DNA of 11,317 nucleotides from Saprospiraceae bacterium (lineage in GTDB: Bacteria > Bacteroidota > Bacteroidia > Chitinophagales > Saprospiraceae), in NCBI GenBank assembly GCA_020628755.1, contig JAHDEQ010000086.1, positions 6,375-17,691 on the forward strand, read 5' to 3'. The position numbers and the translations under genes were made by a program. Positions 1 through 5,709 of the stretch are shown here, piece by piece. The notes under the pieces were generated by a model that was not told the origin of the DNA, did no database searches, and saw only the letters and a program-made list of their open reading frames with translations. The first letter of the stretch is position 1. Each line of letters opens with the position of its first letter.

Positions 1-1469
1 CCACAAGGAAAAAGACCTAGAGCATCTTCGTGCATATAGTTTTCTTTGTTTCTAGGAATACGAATGGGCGAACTGGTTCGGCTTTCTGTTCCAATAACAA
101 TGGCTTCTTCGGTATAATAACCTTTCATCTTTTTGCCAAAGGTTTGCATTCCTTGAGCCAAGCGTTGATAGATACTTTGGGGCAACAAATCATACAAAGG
201 TGCTGCAAGATGTCCTGGTATATAAGAGGATTTTGGAAAATCAGCAGATATTTTTTTTTCTACAAAGTCAGTCATCCGCAAAGTGGGAGCTTTTTGGCTA
301 CCATCGCCCGCTTTAAACATGGCTTGTTCTACCGATTTCTGAAATTCAAGTCCTGCAAAAACGCCGTGTTGTTTAAAATTATCTAAATCTTCCAATTCAA
401 CGCTAACAACTGTACCAGAATTGGCAAATGCAGAATCTCTACGTGATAATGACATTCCATTGACTACGATTTCGCCTGGTGCGGTAGCAGCAGGCACGAC
501 CAATCCACCAGGGCACATACAAAATGAAAAGACTCCTCTCCCATCGGCTTGACAAGCCAAACGATAACTGGATGCTGGTAAATTTTCTTCTCTTTTGGAT
601 TGGTTGTATTGTAATTTGTCAATTAAGGCTTGTGGATGTTCGACTCTTACACCCAATGCAAAGGGTTTCGCCTCAAGGCGAATCCCCTTACCATTCAAAA
701 TGGTGTAAACATCCCGAGCAGAGTGTCCCGTTGCCAAAACAACTGCTGTTGCATAATGAGCATCTTTTTCATTTATAATAACTCCTTTGACTTGATTTTT
801 TTCTACAATCAAATCCGTCATCAAGGCATCAAAATGAATTTCGCCACCATATTTTAAAATGGTTTCTCGAATATTGGCTACTATTTTAGGCAGTTTGTTA
901 GAACCAATATGTGGATGAGCATCCACCAAAATATCGGAATTGGCTCCATGCTCAACCAATAATTGAAGGGCTTTGTAAATATTGCCTCGCTTATGCGAAC
1001 GGGTATAAAGTTTTCCGTCGGAGTAAGTCCCTGCCCCACCCTCTCCAAAACAATAATTGGAATGTGGATTGACTTCTCCAAACTGTTGAATGGCCCGTAA
1101 GTCACGACGACGTGCTTGCACATCTTTGCCTCTATCAAAAAGGATGGGTTTGATGCCTTGCTCTATCAATTCCAAAGCTGCAAAATAGCCAGCAGGGCCA
1201 GCCCCAATGATTATAGCTGATTTTTTATCGGAAACATCTTGCAAAGATTCAAGGAAAGCGGGTTCTGCTGGTACAGGTTCATTGATGTGTACGGCCACCC
1301 GAATCAAAAAGAAAGGTCGTTTGCTCCGTGCATCTATCGAACGTCGCAATATGTTGACTTCTACATATTGCGGATTCGTCACACGGGCTTTCTTGATAGC
1401 ACGTGTCCGAATAAGCTGTTCGTCTTTTGCCTCGTTGGGGAGTAGTTTTAACTCTACCGTTTTAACCAT
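1..1469 (-). CDS. COG2509 FAD-dependent dehydrogenase (partial, 3' end outside window)
   Basis: The minus-strand frame is open from the ATG at 1469 to the window edge: 489 complete codons with no stop. Residues 1-80 form a basic N-terminal domain typical of this family. A dinucleotide-binding GAGPAG follows at residues 89-94, and then FGEGGAGTYSDGKL at 141-154, a hallmark of the COG2509 'uncharacterised FAD-dependent dehydrogenase' group. VLATGHSARDV near residue 245 is the second FAD-contact segment. The visible end, LFPCG, begins the conserved FPCGEGAGYAGG-type segment, so roughly 40-60 C-terminal residues should be missing. The family is predicted to be a soluble FAD oxidoreductase; its substrate is not established and none is assigned here. 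The ATG at 1469 is preceded 22 bases upstream by a good Bacteroidota -7 box. The family call is confident; the reaction is unknown. Confidence 0.9.
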   Translation of the reverse strand, partial: MVKTVELKLLPNEAKDEQLIRTRAIKKARVTNPQYVEVNILRRSIDARSKRPFFLIRVAVHINEPVPAEPAFLESLQDVSDKKSAIIIGAGPAGYFAALELIEQGIKPILFDRGKDVQARRRDLRAIQQFGEVNPHSNYCFGEGGAGTYSDGKLYTRSHKRGNIYKALQLLVEHGANSDILVDAHPHIGSNKLPKIVANIRETILKYGGEIHFDALMTDLIVEKNQVKGVIINEKDAHYATAVVLATGHSARDVYTILNGKGIRLEAKPFALGVRVEHPQALIDKLQYNQSKREENLPASSYRLACQADGRGVFSFCMCPGGLVVPAATAPGEIVVNGMSLSRRDSAFANSGTVVSVELEDLDNFKQHGVFAGLEFQKSVEQAMFKAGDGSQKAPTLRMTDFVEKKISADFPKSSYIPGHLAAPLYDLLPQSIYQRLAQGMQTFGKKMKGYYTEEAIVIGTESRTSSPIRIPRNKENYMHEDALGLFPC

Positions 1470-1491
1470 TGAATTACTGCAATTTAGGAGG

Positions 1492-1499
1492 CAAAGCTA
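1492..1499 (-). promoter_or_regulatory. Candidate -7 promoter box for the FAD-dehydrogenase gene
   Basis: On the minus strand this reads TAGCTTTG, an exact match to the Bacteroidota -7 consensus TAnnTTTG, ending 22 bases before the ATG at 1469. No TTTG lies about 20 bases further upstream. That position is now occupied by the end of the inserted 183-bp element, so the upstream promoter half may have been replaced. The evidence is pattern matching only. Confidence 0.45.
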
Positions 1500-1511
1500 C
1501 GGTTTTCTGAT

Positions 1512-1519
1512 GATAAAGT
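1512..1519. repeat. Left target-site duplication of the MITE
   Basis: GATAAAGT directly abuts the left inverted repeat and is identical to the octamer abutting the right end. Removing one copy together with the element restores a plausible ancestral intergenic sequence. Confidence 0.85.
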
Positions 1520-1580
1520 GGCGGTGTATCAAATTAAGACTGTTCTTTTAAATTTCAAAACTTAAAAGTAGTGCGAAATC

Positions 1581-1621
1581 AAGCTTCCTAGCTTTATAAA
1601 GCTACTCGAAGCTGGAAGCTT
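1581..1621. repeat. Internal hairpin 1 of the MITE
   Basis: AAGCTTCC at 1581-1588 pairs with GGAAGCTT at 1614-1621. After a one-base bulge, AGCTT pairs with AAGCT, giving a 13-bp stem around a 14-base loop. The loop side also contains the perfect 16-base palindrome TAGCTTTATAAAGCTA (1589-1604), which could fold as an alternative. Neither strand has a run of T after the stem, so it does not look like a standard terminator. Confidence 0.75.
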
Positions 1622-1633
1622 TATCTCCTAATC

Positions 1634-1657
1634 CTATTTAGCTAAGAAGCTAAATAG
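1634..1657. repeat. Internal hairpin 2 of the MITE
   Basis: CTATTTAGCT (1634-1643) and AGCTAAATAG (1648-1657) form a perfect 10-bp stem with an AAGA loop. It shares the AGCT core with hairpin 1. It has no T-run, so its role is unknown; it is probably part of the mobile element's secondary structure. Confidence 0.75.
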
Positions 1658-1702
1658 AACAACAGAAAATAGTTTTGCTAGACTTACATTTGTTGCACCG
1701 CC

Positions 1703-1710
1703 GATAAAGT
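1703..1710. repeat. Right target-site duplication of the MITE
   Basis: GATAAAGT directly follows the right inverted repeat (which ends CACCGCC) and matches the left copy at all eight positions. Confidence 0.85.
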
Positions 1711-1752
1711 ATATGTTATAAACAGCTTTAGGGACTTAGCCCCAATATGCAT

Positions 1753-2334
1753 TTAAAGATTCTTCCAAATTTGCCAGTCTTTGCTATTGTTATTTTTTTT
1801 GCGCTTGGCTTTTTGGCGTTGTTTTTTCTTTTTCTTGTTGCCTTTAGTGATGTTATTAAAGACTTTTTGTTTTACTAAAACATAGCGGAGTGAAATACCT
1901 GTATGCAAATAAAAAGGACTTTCGCCACCCGAAATATTGAGTGAAGGCTTGAAATCGTAAGATAAATTGAGGCGACCAATTGTAAATTCGAGACCTGCTA
2001 TACCCGTTATCCCAAAGGGATTTTCATAAGATAATTCATCATTGGTTTTCCAACCTTTGTGTAAACCTGCTCCTGTATAAAAATTGAGTCGCTTGGAAAT
2101 CAATGGATAATGCCTTTCGGCCAAAGCCGTAACGACAAATTCATCTTTGGTAATTCCTTTTTGCAAAATACCTTCTATGGTAACTCGTTTTGCAATGCGT
2201 TGTTGAAGAGTCAAGCCCCACTCCGTTCCTAAGCGAATACCACCTGCGGTGGTATAGGCTTGCGCTACGGCTTCTTGGTTTATAAAAAAAGAAAGTAGAA
2301 AAAATATTGGAATGAAGATTTTTAGATTTTTCAT
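1753..2334 (-). CDS. Small secreted beta-barrel-like protein with Lys/Arg-rich tail
   Basis: The predicted protein has 193 residues. Residues 1-25 are a clear signal peptide (MKNLK, a hydrophobic core, then AVAQ). The mature part alternates polar and hydrophobic residues and is rich in Gly, Tyr and Phe. Segments such as GGIRLGTEWGLTLQQ, LNFYTGAGLHKGW, FGITGIAGLEFTIGRL and LHTGISLRYVL resemble strands of a small outer-membrane beta-barrel. The last 35 or so residues are strongly basic, including KGNKKKKKQRQKAKRKKNN. The frame is open 64 codons further upstream, but that extension would bury the signal peptide and overlap the divergent methyltransferase gene, so the ATG at 2334 is used. A near-consensus -7 box (TTACTTTG, 2356-2363) sits 21 bases before this ATG. 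No specific family was recognised; the localisation is inferred. Confidence 0.72.
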   Translation of the reverse strand: MKNLKIFIPIFFLLSFFINQEAVAQAYTTAGGIRLGTEWGLTLQQRIAKRVTIEGILQKGITKDEFVVTALAERHYPLISKRLNFYTGAGLHKGWKTNDELSYENPFGITGIAGLEFTIGRLNLSYDFKPSLNISGGESPFYLHTGISLRYVLVKQKVFNNITKGNKKKKKQRQKAKRKKNNNSKDWQIWKNL

Positions 2335-2426
2335 ATCGTGTGCTGATTTAGTTTTCAAAGTAACGGATTTCTTTACAAGATTCGTTTTCAATCTTAAAAA
2401 ATAGGATTTTTTTAACAGTAAGTAGC

Positions 2427-2434
2427 TATATTTG
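2427..2434 (+). promoter_or_regulatory. Candidate -7 promoter box for the methyltransferase gene
   Basis: TATATTTG matches the Bacteroidota -7 consensus TAnnTTTG exactly. It ends 20 bases before the TTG start at 2455, and a T-rich stretch (2407-2413) lies at the distance expected for the -33 element. Its position supports the TTG start. Confidence 0.5.
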
Positions 2435-2454
2435 AGCCAATCAAAAAAAATAGT

Positions 2455-3279
2455 TTGAGCCGTATTCAAATTGCTAAACGTTTTTTGCATTTCTACAAAA
2501 ATGCTGACACTATATATAATATACACTCACCATTTGTGTATGATTTGGCGCAAGCCGTGTTGGAAGACAATCGTCATTTTTATGCTTTTTCGATGATTGA
2601 ACCTTTGCGGCAAATGCACTTGCACAATCACAATCTAATTGAGGTAGAAGATTTTGGGGCTGGCTCTTTGGTTAATAATAATAAGCAGCGCAAGGTGAGC
2701 AGTATTGCCAAAAGTGCAGTTTCCTCACCCGCACGTTCTCGTTTATTGTTTCGCTTGGTCAATCATCTGCATCCAAAAACGCTTTTAGAATTGGGAACAT
2801 CTTTGGGAATCTCGGCTTTGTATCAAAAGGCAGCAGCTCAAAAGGCTCGTATGATTACCCTAGAAGGTAGTCCAAATATTGCACATTTGGCCAATGCGAC
2901 TTTTAAGGCTTATGAAGTACCACTAAATATTGAATTGCGCTTGGGCGAATTTGGTAAAACACTTCAATTGGCACTTAGAGATTTACAAAAGGTTGATTTT
3001 GTTTTTTTTGATGGCAATCATCAGAAAAAAGCGACGCTTGATTATTTTGAACAATGTTTGGCTTACGCACATGAAAATACCGTTTTTGTATTTGACGATA
3101 TTTACTGGTCAGACGAAATGCAAGCTGCTTGGGAAAGCATCAAACAACACTCCAAAGTGTGTTTGAGCGTGGATTTTTTTCACTTGGGATTGGTTTTTTT
3201 CCGAAAGGAACACAAAAACAAAGCGCATTTTAAAGTTGTGTCTTCTAATTGGAAGCCCTGGTCAATGGGATTTTTTTAG
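2455..3279 (+). CDS. Class I SAM-dependent methyltransferase (O-methyltransferase-like)
   Basis: The predicted protein has 274 residues. The opening segment, with YNIHSPFVYDLAQAV at residues 21-35, is typical of a Bacteroidota methyltransferase group. The SAM-binding motif I is LLELGTSLGISALYQ (110-124), followed by the acidic ribose-binding position in MITLEGSPN (133-141). DFVFFDGNHQKKATLDYFE (181-199) and VFVFDDIYWSDEM (210-222) are the acidic motifs seen in caffeoyl-CoA O-methyltransferase-like enzymes (Methyltransf_24 type). The start is a TTG: an in-frame TAA lies at 2419-2421 and there is no in-frame ATG before the conserved N-terminal segment. The gene diverges from the beta-barrel gene and ends three bases from the convergent decarboxylase gene. 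The methyl acceptor is unknown. The family is confident; the substrate is not. Confidence 0.88.
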   Translation: MSRIQIAKRFLHFYKNADTIYNIHSPFVYDLAQAVLEDNRHFYAFSMIEPLRQMHLHNHNLIEVEDFGAGSLVNNNKQRKVSSIAKSAVSSPARSRLLFRLVNHLHPKTLLELGTSLGISALYQKAAAQKARMITLEGSPNIAHLANATFKAYEVPLNIELRLGEFGKTLQLALRDLQKVDFVFFDGNHQKKATLDYFEQCLAYAHENTVFVFDDIYWSDEMQAAWESIKQHSKVCLSVDFFHLGLVFFRKEHKNKAHFKVVSSNWKPWSMGFF

Positions 3280-3282
3280 TAA

Positions 3283-4050
3283 CTACATCACCTCAAATCC
3301 CAATTCTCCTAAACCTTCAAAAATAGCTTTGATTTGGTCGCCTTCGTTGATATAGACTGCAGGTGTAGCAGCACCTGCTAAGACGATTGCGCCTTCGGGT
3401 ATCACTTCTTGGTATTTTTCCATCATTTTGGAGGCTTCTACCAAAGATTCTAAAGGATTTCCCAAAATCGCATTGCTGTTTCCAGTTTGAACCGTATTTT
3501 CATTGATTCGCATTTCAATGTTTAGGTTTTGAATATTGGTATCAAAAGCCAACCAATCACCTAGCACATAAGCCGCCGAAGAGCAGTTATCCGCAACGAC
3601 ATCTTCTAGGGAAAATTTAAAATTTTCGTATCGTGAATCTATAATTTCAAGCGCAGGCGCAATGGCTGCAATGTAGTCATGGACAGCATCGAATGCTATG
3701 GTTTTGTCAATCGTTTTTTTGATTTTAAATGCAATTTCTGGTTCTACTCGTGGGTGTATAAAATCTGCTCTTTGCAGAGTATTACCATTGGCAATTTCCA
3801 TTTTATTGGTGAGTCGTCCCCAAATAATATTGTGTACGCCCATTTGCTCCATTTTGGCTCGGCTCGTAAAACCCATTTTGTAGCCCGTAGAGACTTCTCC
3901 TCTTTCGTATCTTCTGTTCAAAGATATTTTTTGTATGGCATAAGCATCATCGAGATTGATTTGAAAAGTTGCTGCAATTTGGTGTGTTGCTTTGGCTCGA
4001 AAAGCCGCATCGTCAAGTTGCTGTGCTATATTTTGAATTTTATTTCCCAT
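3283..4050 (-). CDS. 4-oxalocrotonate decarboxylase / 2-keto-4-pentenoate hydratase family enzyme
   Basis: The predicted protein has 255 residues, a normal length for the DmpH/MhpD branch of the fumarylacetoacetate hydrolase fold. Diagnostic segments are GYKMGFTSRAKMEQMGV (56-72), HPRVEPEIAF (99-108), ALEIIDSRYENFKF (133-146) and VVADNCSSAAYVLG (151-164). The last two resemble 4-oxalocrotonate decarboxylase (DmpH/XylI) more than the hydratase MhpD. Predicted metal ligands are Glu103, Glu105 and Glu135. The expected reaction is decarboxylation of 2-oxo-3-hexenedioate to 2-oxopent-4-enoate, a step in meta-cleavage pathways and in kynurenine/2-aminomuconate breakdown of tryptophan. No other pathway gene is present in the window. 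The gene follows the Nudix gene by 21 bases and is probably co-transcribed with it. Decarboxylase is the favoured reading, with hydratase as the alternative. Confidence 0.87.
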   Translation of the reverse strand: MGNKIQNIAQQLDDAAFRAKATHQIAATFQINLDDAYAIQKISLNRRYERGEVSTGYKMGFTSRAKMEQMGVHNIIWGRLTNKMEIANGNTLQRADFIHPRVEPEIAFKIKKTIDKTIAFDAVHDYIAAIAPALEIIDSRYENFKFSLEDVVADNCSSAAYVLGDWLAFDTNIQNLNIEMRINENTVQTGNSNAILGNPLESLVEASKMMEKYQEVIPEGAIVLAGAATPAVYINEGDQIKAIFEGLGELGFEVM

Positions 4051-4071
4051 TGTAAATGTATGAATGAAAGA

Positions 4072-4710
4072 TTATTGATTATTTGGGTTTAAAACTGCTA
4101 GGAGTTCGCTTAGCATCATGGCTGTTGCGCCCCAAACTATGTTGCCAAAGATATTGAAGTAAGGTACTTTTTTTAGTATAACTTGTGGATTTATTTTTAT
4201 ATCTGTCCATTGTAGCGTTTCCGTGTTTTGGAGCAAATCCAAAGGCGTTTCTACAACTATTTGTACTTCGTCTTCTTGTATTCGGAATTGTGGACTTTCG
4301 TCCAAAAAGCCAATATAAGGATGAACATGAAAATTGCTAACGGGAATATACAAAGGAGTCAATGCTCCTAAGAGTTGAATTTTAGTACTTGGAATGCCAA
4401 TCTCTTCTTCGGTTTCACGAAGTGCCGTTTGACCAAAATTAGCATCTTCTGATTCATATCGCCCTCCTGGAAAACTCATTTGTCCACTATGTTTATCTTG
4501 TGGATATTTGGATACTCGCTTGGTCAAAACAAGATGTGGGCGGTCGTCTTTTTGATAAAAAAGCACCAAAACGGCTGCACTTTTGGCATTGTCTGGTACG
4601 ACCAAAGGCAATCGTTTTTTCCGTATGACATGAGCCATTTTATACTGAGCCGCTTGCCCTGGAAGTGTTTTTTCTAAGCCTTTTTTAAGGTTATTGATGA
4701 ATGCTTGCAT
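4072..4710 (-). CDS. nudL: Nudix hydrolase, CoA pyrophosphatase type (NudL/YeaB-like)
   Basis: The predicted protein has 212 residues. The Nudix box spans GGRYESEDANFGQTALRETE (82-101) and continues as EEIGI, with catalytic REtEEEiG intact. As in many CoA pyrophosphatases, the first Glu of the consensus is replaced by Asp (D89). Immediately upstream, LVLTKRVSKYPQDKHSGQMS (61-79) matches the UPF0035/CoA-pyrophosphatase signature that precedes FPGG. The expected reaction is hydrolysis of CoA or acyl-CoA to 3',5'-ADP and a phosphopantetheine derivative in the cytoplasm. The gene starts 17 bases after a strong terminator-like hairpin and is followed after 21 bases by the decarboxylase gene. No convincing promoter was found in the short gap upstream. 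The subfamily call is good; substrate preference is untested. Confidence 0.9.
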   Translation of the reverse strand: MQAFINNLKKGLEKTLPGQAAQYKMAHVIRKKRLPLVVPDNAKSAAVLVLFYQKDDRPHLVLTKRVSKYPQDKHSGQMSFPGGRYESEDANFGQTALRETEEEIGIPSTKIQLLGALTPLYIPVSNFHVHPYIGFLDESPQFRIQEDEVQIVVETPLDLLQNTETLQWTDIKINPQVILKKVPYFNIFGNIVWGATAMMLSELLAVLNPNNQ

Positions 4711-4727
4711 TGATTATTAGTCCAAAC

Positions 4728-4765
4728 CAAAAGTCCTGACTAAAAAAATTCAGTCAGGACTTTTG
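4728..4765 (-). terminator. Strong intrinsic terminator downstream of hemD
   Basis: CAAAAGTCCTGACT (4728-4741) and AGTCAGGACTTTTG (4752-4765) form a perfect 14-bp stem with a 10-base AT-rich loop. The AAAA/TTTT ends of the stem supply the A and T tracts, so it could work in either direction. On the minus strand it begins 33 bases after the hemD stop and ends 17 bases before the nudL ATG. It therefore probably ends hemD transcription, and it may limit read-through into nudL. Confidence 0.85.
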
Positions 4766-4798
4766 CTTGATTAATCGTAGTTATAGAAAATTAATTTT

Positions 4799-5575
4799 CT
4801 AGCCGTTCGATTTTTTTAAATATTTTTCTAAAGCCATTGTCATAGATGGCGTATCAGGAGCAGGAGCCAAGATATTAATCGTCAAATTTCGGTCGGTAAC
4901 TGCTTTGCTTGTCGTTTTGCCAAATATGGCAAGACGGGTGTCGTTTTGGGCAAAATCAGGAAAGTTTTCATACAAAGAAGTTATTCCCAAAGGACTAAAA
5001 AATACCAAAACATCATAAGTTACATCACTCAAATCCGACAAATCGCTACTTACAGTACGATACATCATGGCATCTTTCCATTCAAAGTCATTTTCGTCCA
5101 AAAAGTTAGAAACGGCTTTGCTACCAAGATTGGAACAAGGCAGCAAGAATTTTTCATTAGGACGATGTTTTAATAGGTAAGGCTTTAAGTCCATAATGGT
5201 ACGCTTACCTGTAAATACCTTTCGCTTTCTATAAACAATAAACTTTTGCAGGTAATTGGCTACAGCCTCTGTCATGCAAAAATACTTGGTATCTTGCGAC
5301 ATGGTAATGCGCATTTCTTCACACATCCGAAAGAAATGATCTATAGAATTTTTACTCGTCAAAACGATAGCCGAAAATTCATCGGGTCGAATACGTGTTT
5401 TACGAAATTCTTTTTCTGTAACGCCTTCTACATGTATAAATGGCCGCCAATCAATTTGCAATTGATATTTCTTTTCTAACTCATAGTAGGGTGAACGCTC
5501 AGGTTTGGGTTGTGAGACTAAAATTGTCTTTACTTTCTTATATTTTTCCGTCACTGCTTTAACGTTTGCTGACAT
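4799..5575 (-). CDS. hemD: Uroporphyrinogen-III synthase
   Basis: The predicted protein has 258 residues, the usual length for HemD. This family has low sequence conservation, but the expected landmarks are present. The N-terminal KTILVSQPKPE (16-26) starts the first domain. SAIVLTSKNSIDHFF (68-82) ends its first half. DVLVFFSPLGITSLYENFP (188-206), LAIFGKTTSKAV (215-226) and APAPDTPSMTMALEKYL (237-253) match the C-terminal domain, including the loop that lines the active site. The enzyme cyclises hydroxymethylbilane to uroporphyrinogen III, with inversion of ring D, for haem and other tetrapyrroles. It follows the DUF4271 gene, a pairing seen in many Bacteroidota genomes, and is followed by a strong terminator. 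The 134-base gap upstream could hold its own promoter, but I see no clear one. Confidence 0.9.
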   Translation of the reverse strand: MSANVKAVTEKYKKVKTILVSQPKPERSPYYELEKKYQLQIDWRPFIHVEGVTEKEFRKTRIRPDEFSAIVLTSKNSIDHFFRMCEEMRITMSQDTKYFCMTEAVANYLQKFIVYRKRKVFTGKRTIMDLKPYLLKHRPNEKFLLPCSNLGSKAVSNFLDENDFEWKDAMMYRTVSSDLSDLSDVTYDVLVFFSPLGITSLYENFPDFAQNDTRLAIFGKTTSKAVTDRNLTINILAPAPDTPSMTMALEKYLKKSNG

Positions 5576-5709
5576 CTAAAAAAATATTTTTTTTTGAAGG
5601 TAATGGATACATTACTAAAACATTTTCTTTAAAATGTTTTTAATGAAATGCCTTAATTTGCTTTCTGACAAAGCCTAAATGGATTTTTAAACCTTGTCTA
5701 GCAATTGTC
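5576..5709. other. hemD-DUF4271 intergenic region with an AT hairpin
   Basis: This 134-base gap has no gene. AAAACATTTT (5617-5626) and AAAATGTTTT (5631-5640) form a perfect 10-bp stem with a 4-base loop, about 40 bases upstream of the hemD ATG. It has only two G:C pairs and no long T-run beyond the stem, so it is at best a weak terminator or a leader structure. A run of nine T follows at 5587-5595 on the plus strand. Confidence 0.4.

Larger units (their letters stand above)
1520..1702. mobile_element. 183-bp MITE-like non-autonomous transposable element
   Basis: The ends are inverted repeats. The left end reads GGCGGTGTATCAAAT and the inverted right end reads GGCGGTGCAACAAAT, which agree at 13 of 15 positions. 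Allowing one gap, the match continues for about eight more bases (TAAG-CT). The octamer GATAAAGT lies immediately outside both ends (1512-1519 and 1703-1710), as expected for an 8-bp target-site duplication. The element has no coding capacity, so it would need a transposase supplied from elsewhere. Its interior contains two strong hairpins. Insertion-sequence families that make 8-bp duplications include IS1595, ISL3, IS256, IS66 and ISAs1; I cannot assign a parent from the ends alone. It lies between the 3' end of a membrane-protein gene and the promoter of the FAD-dehydrogenase gene. Confidence 0.88.

Noticed and set aside
881..1138. An 85-residue open frame on the minus strand in this interval
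   Set aside because: It is an out-of-frame shadow of the FAD-dehydrogenase gene, whose own frame gives a coherent family match over the same bases.
1207..1551. A 114-residue open frame on the plus strand running into the MITE
   Set aside because: It lies antisense to the FAD-dehydrogenase gene, has no recognisable domain, and crosses the element border.
1725..1745. Possible short hairpin (GGGACTTAGCCCC) just after the membrane-protein stop
   Set aside because: The stem is only four to five pairs including a G:T pair, with a loop too short to form well and no T-run, so it is not a convincing terminator.
2335..2526. Upstream extension of the beta-barrel gene to a start near 2526
   Set aside because: It would place a normal signal peptide 64 residues inside the protein and overlap the divergent methyltransferase gene and its promoter.
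5617..5640. AT-rich hairpin upstream of hemD read as a terminator for the DUF4271 gene
   Set aside because: The stem has only two G:C pairs and no following T-run on the transcribed strand; it is recorded only as an intergenic structure.
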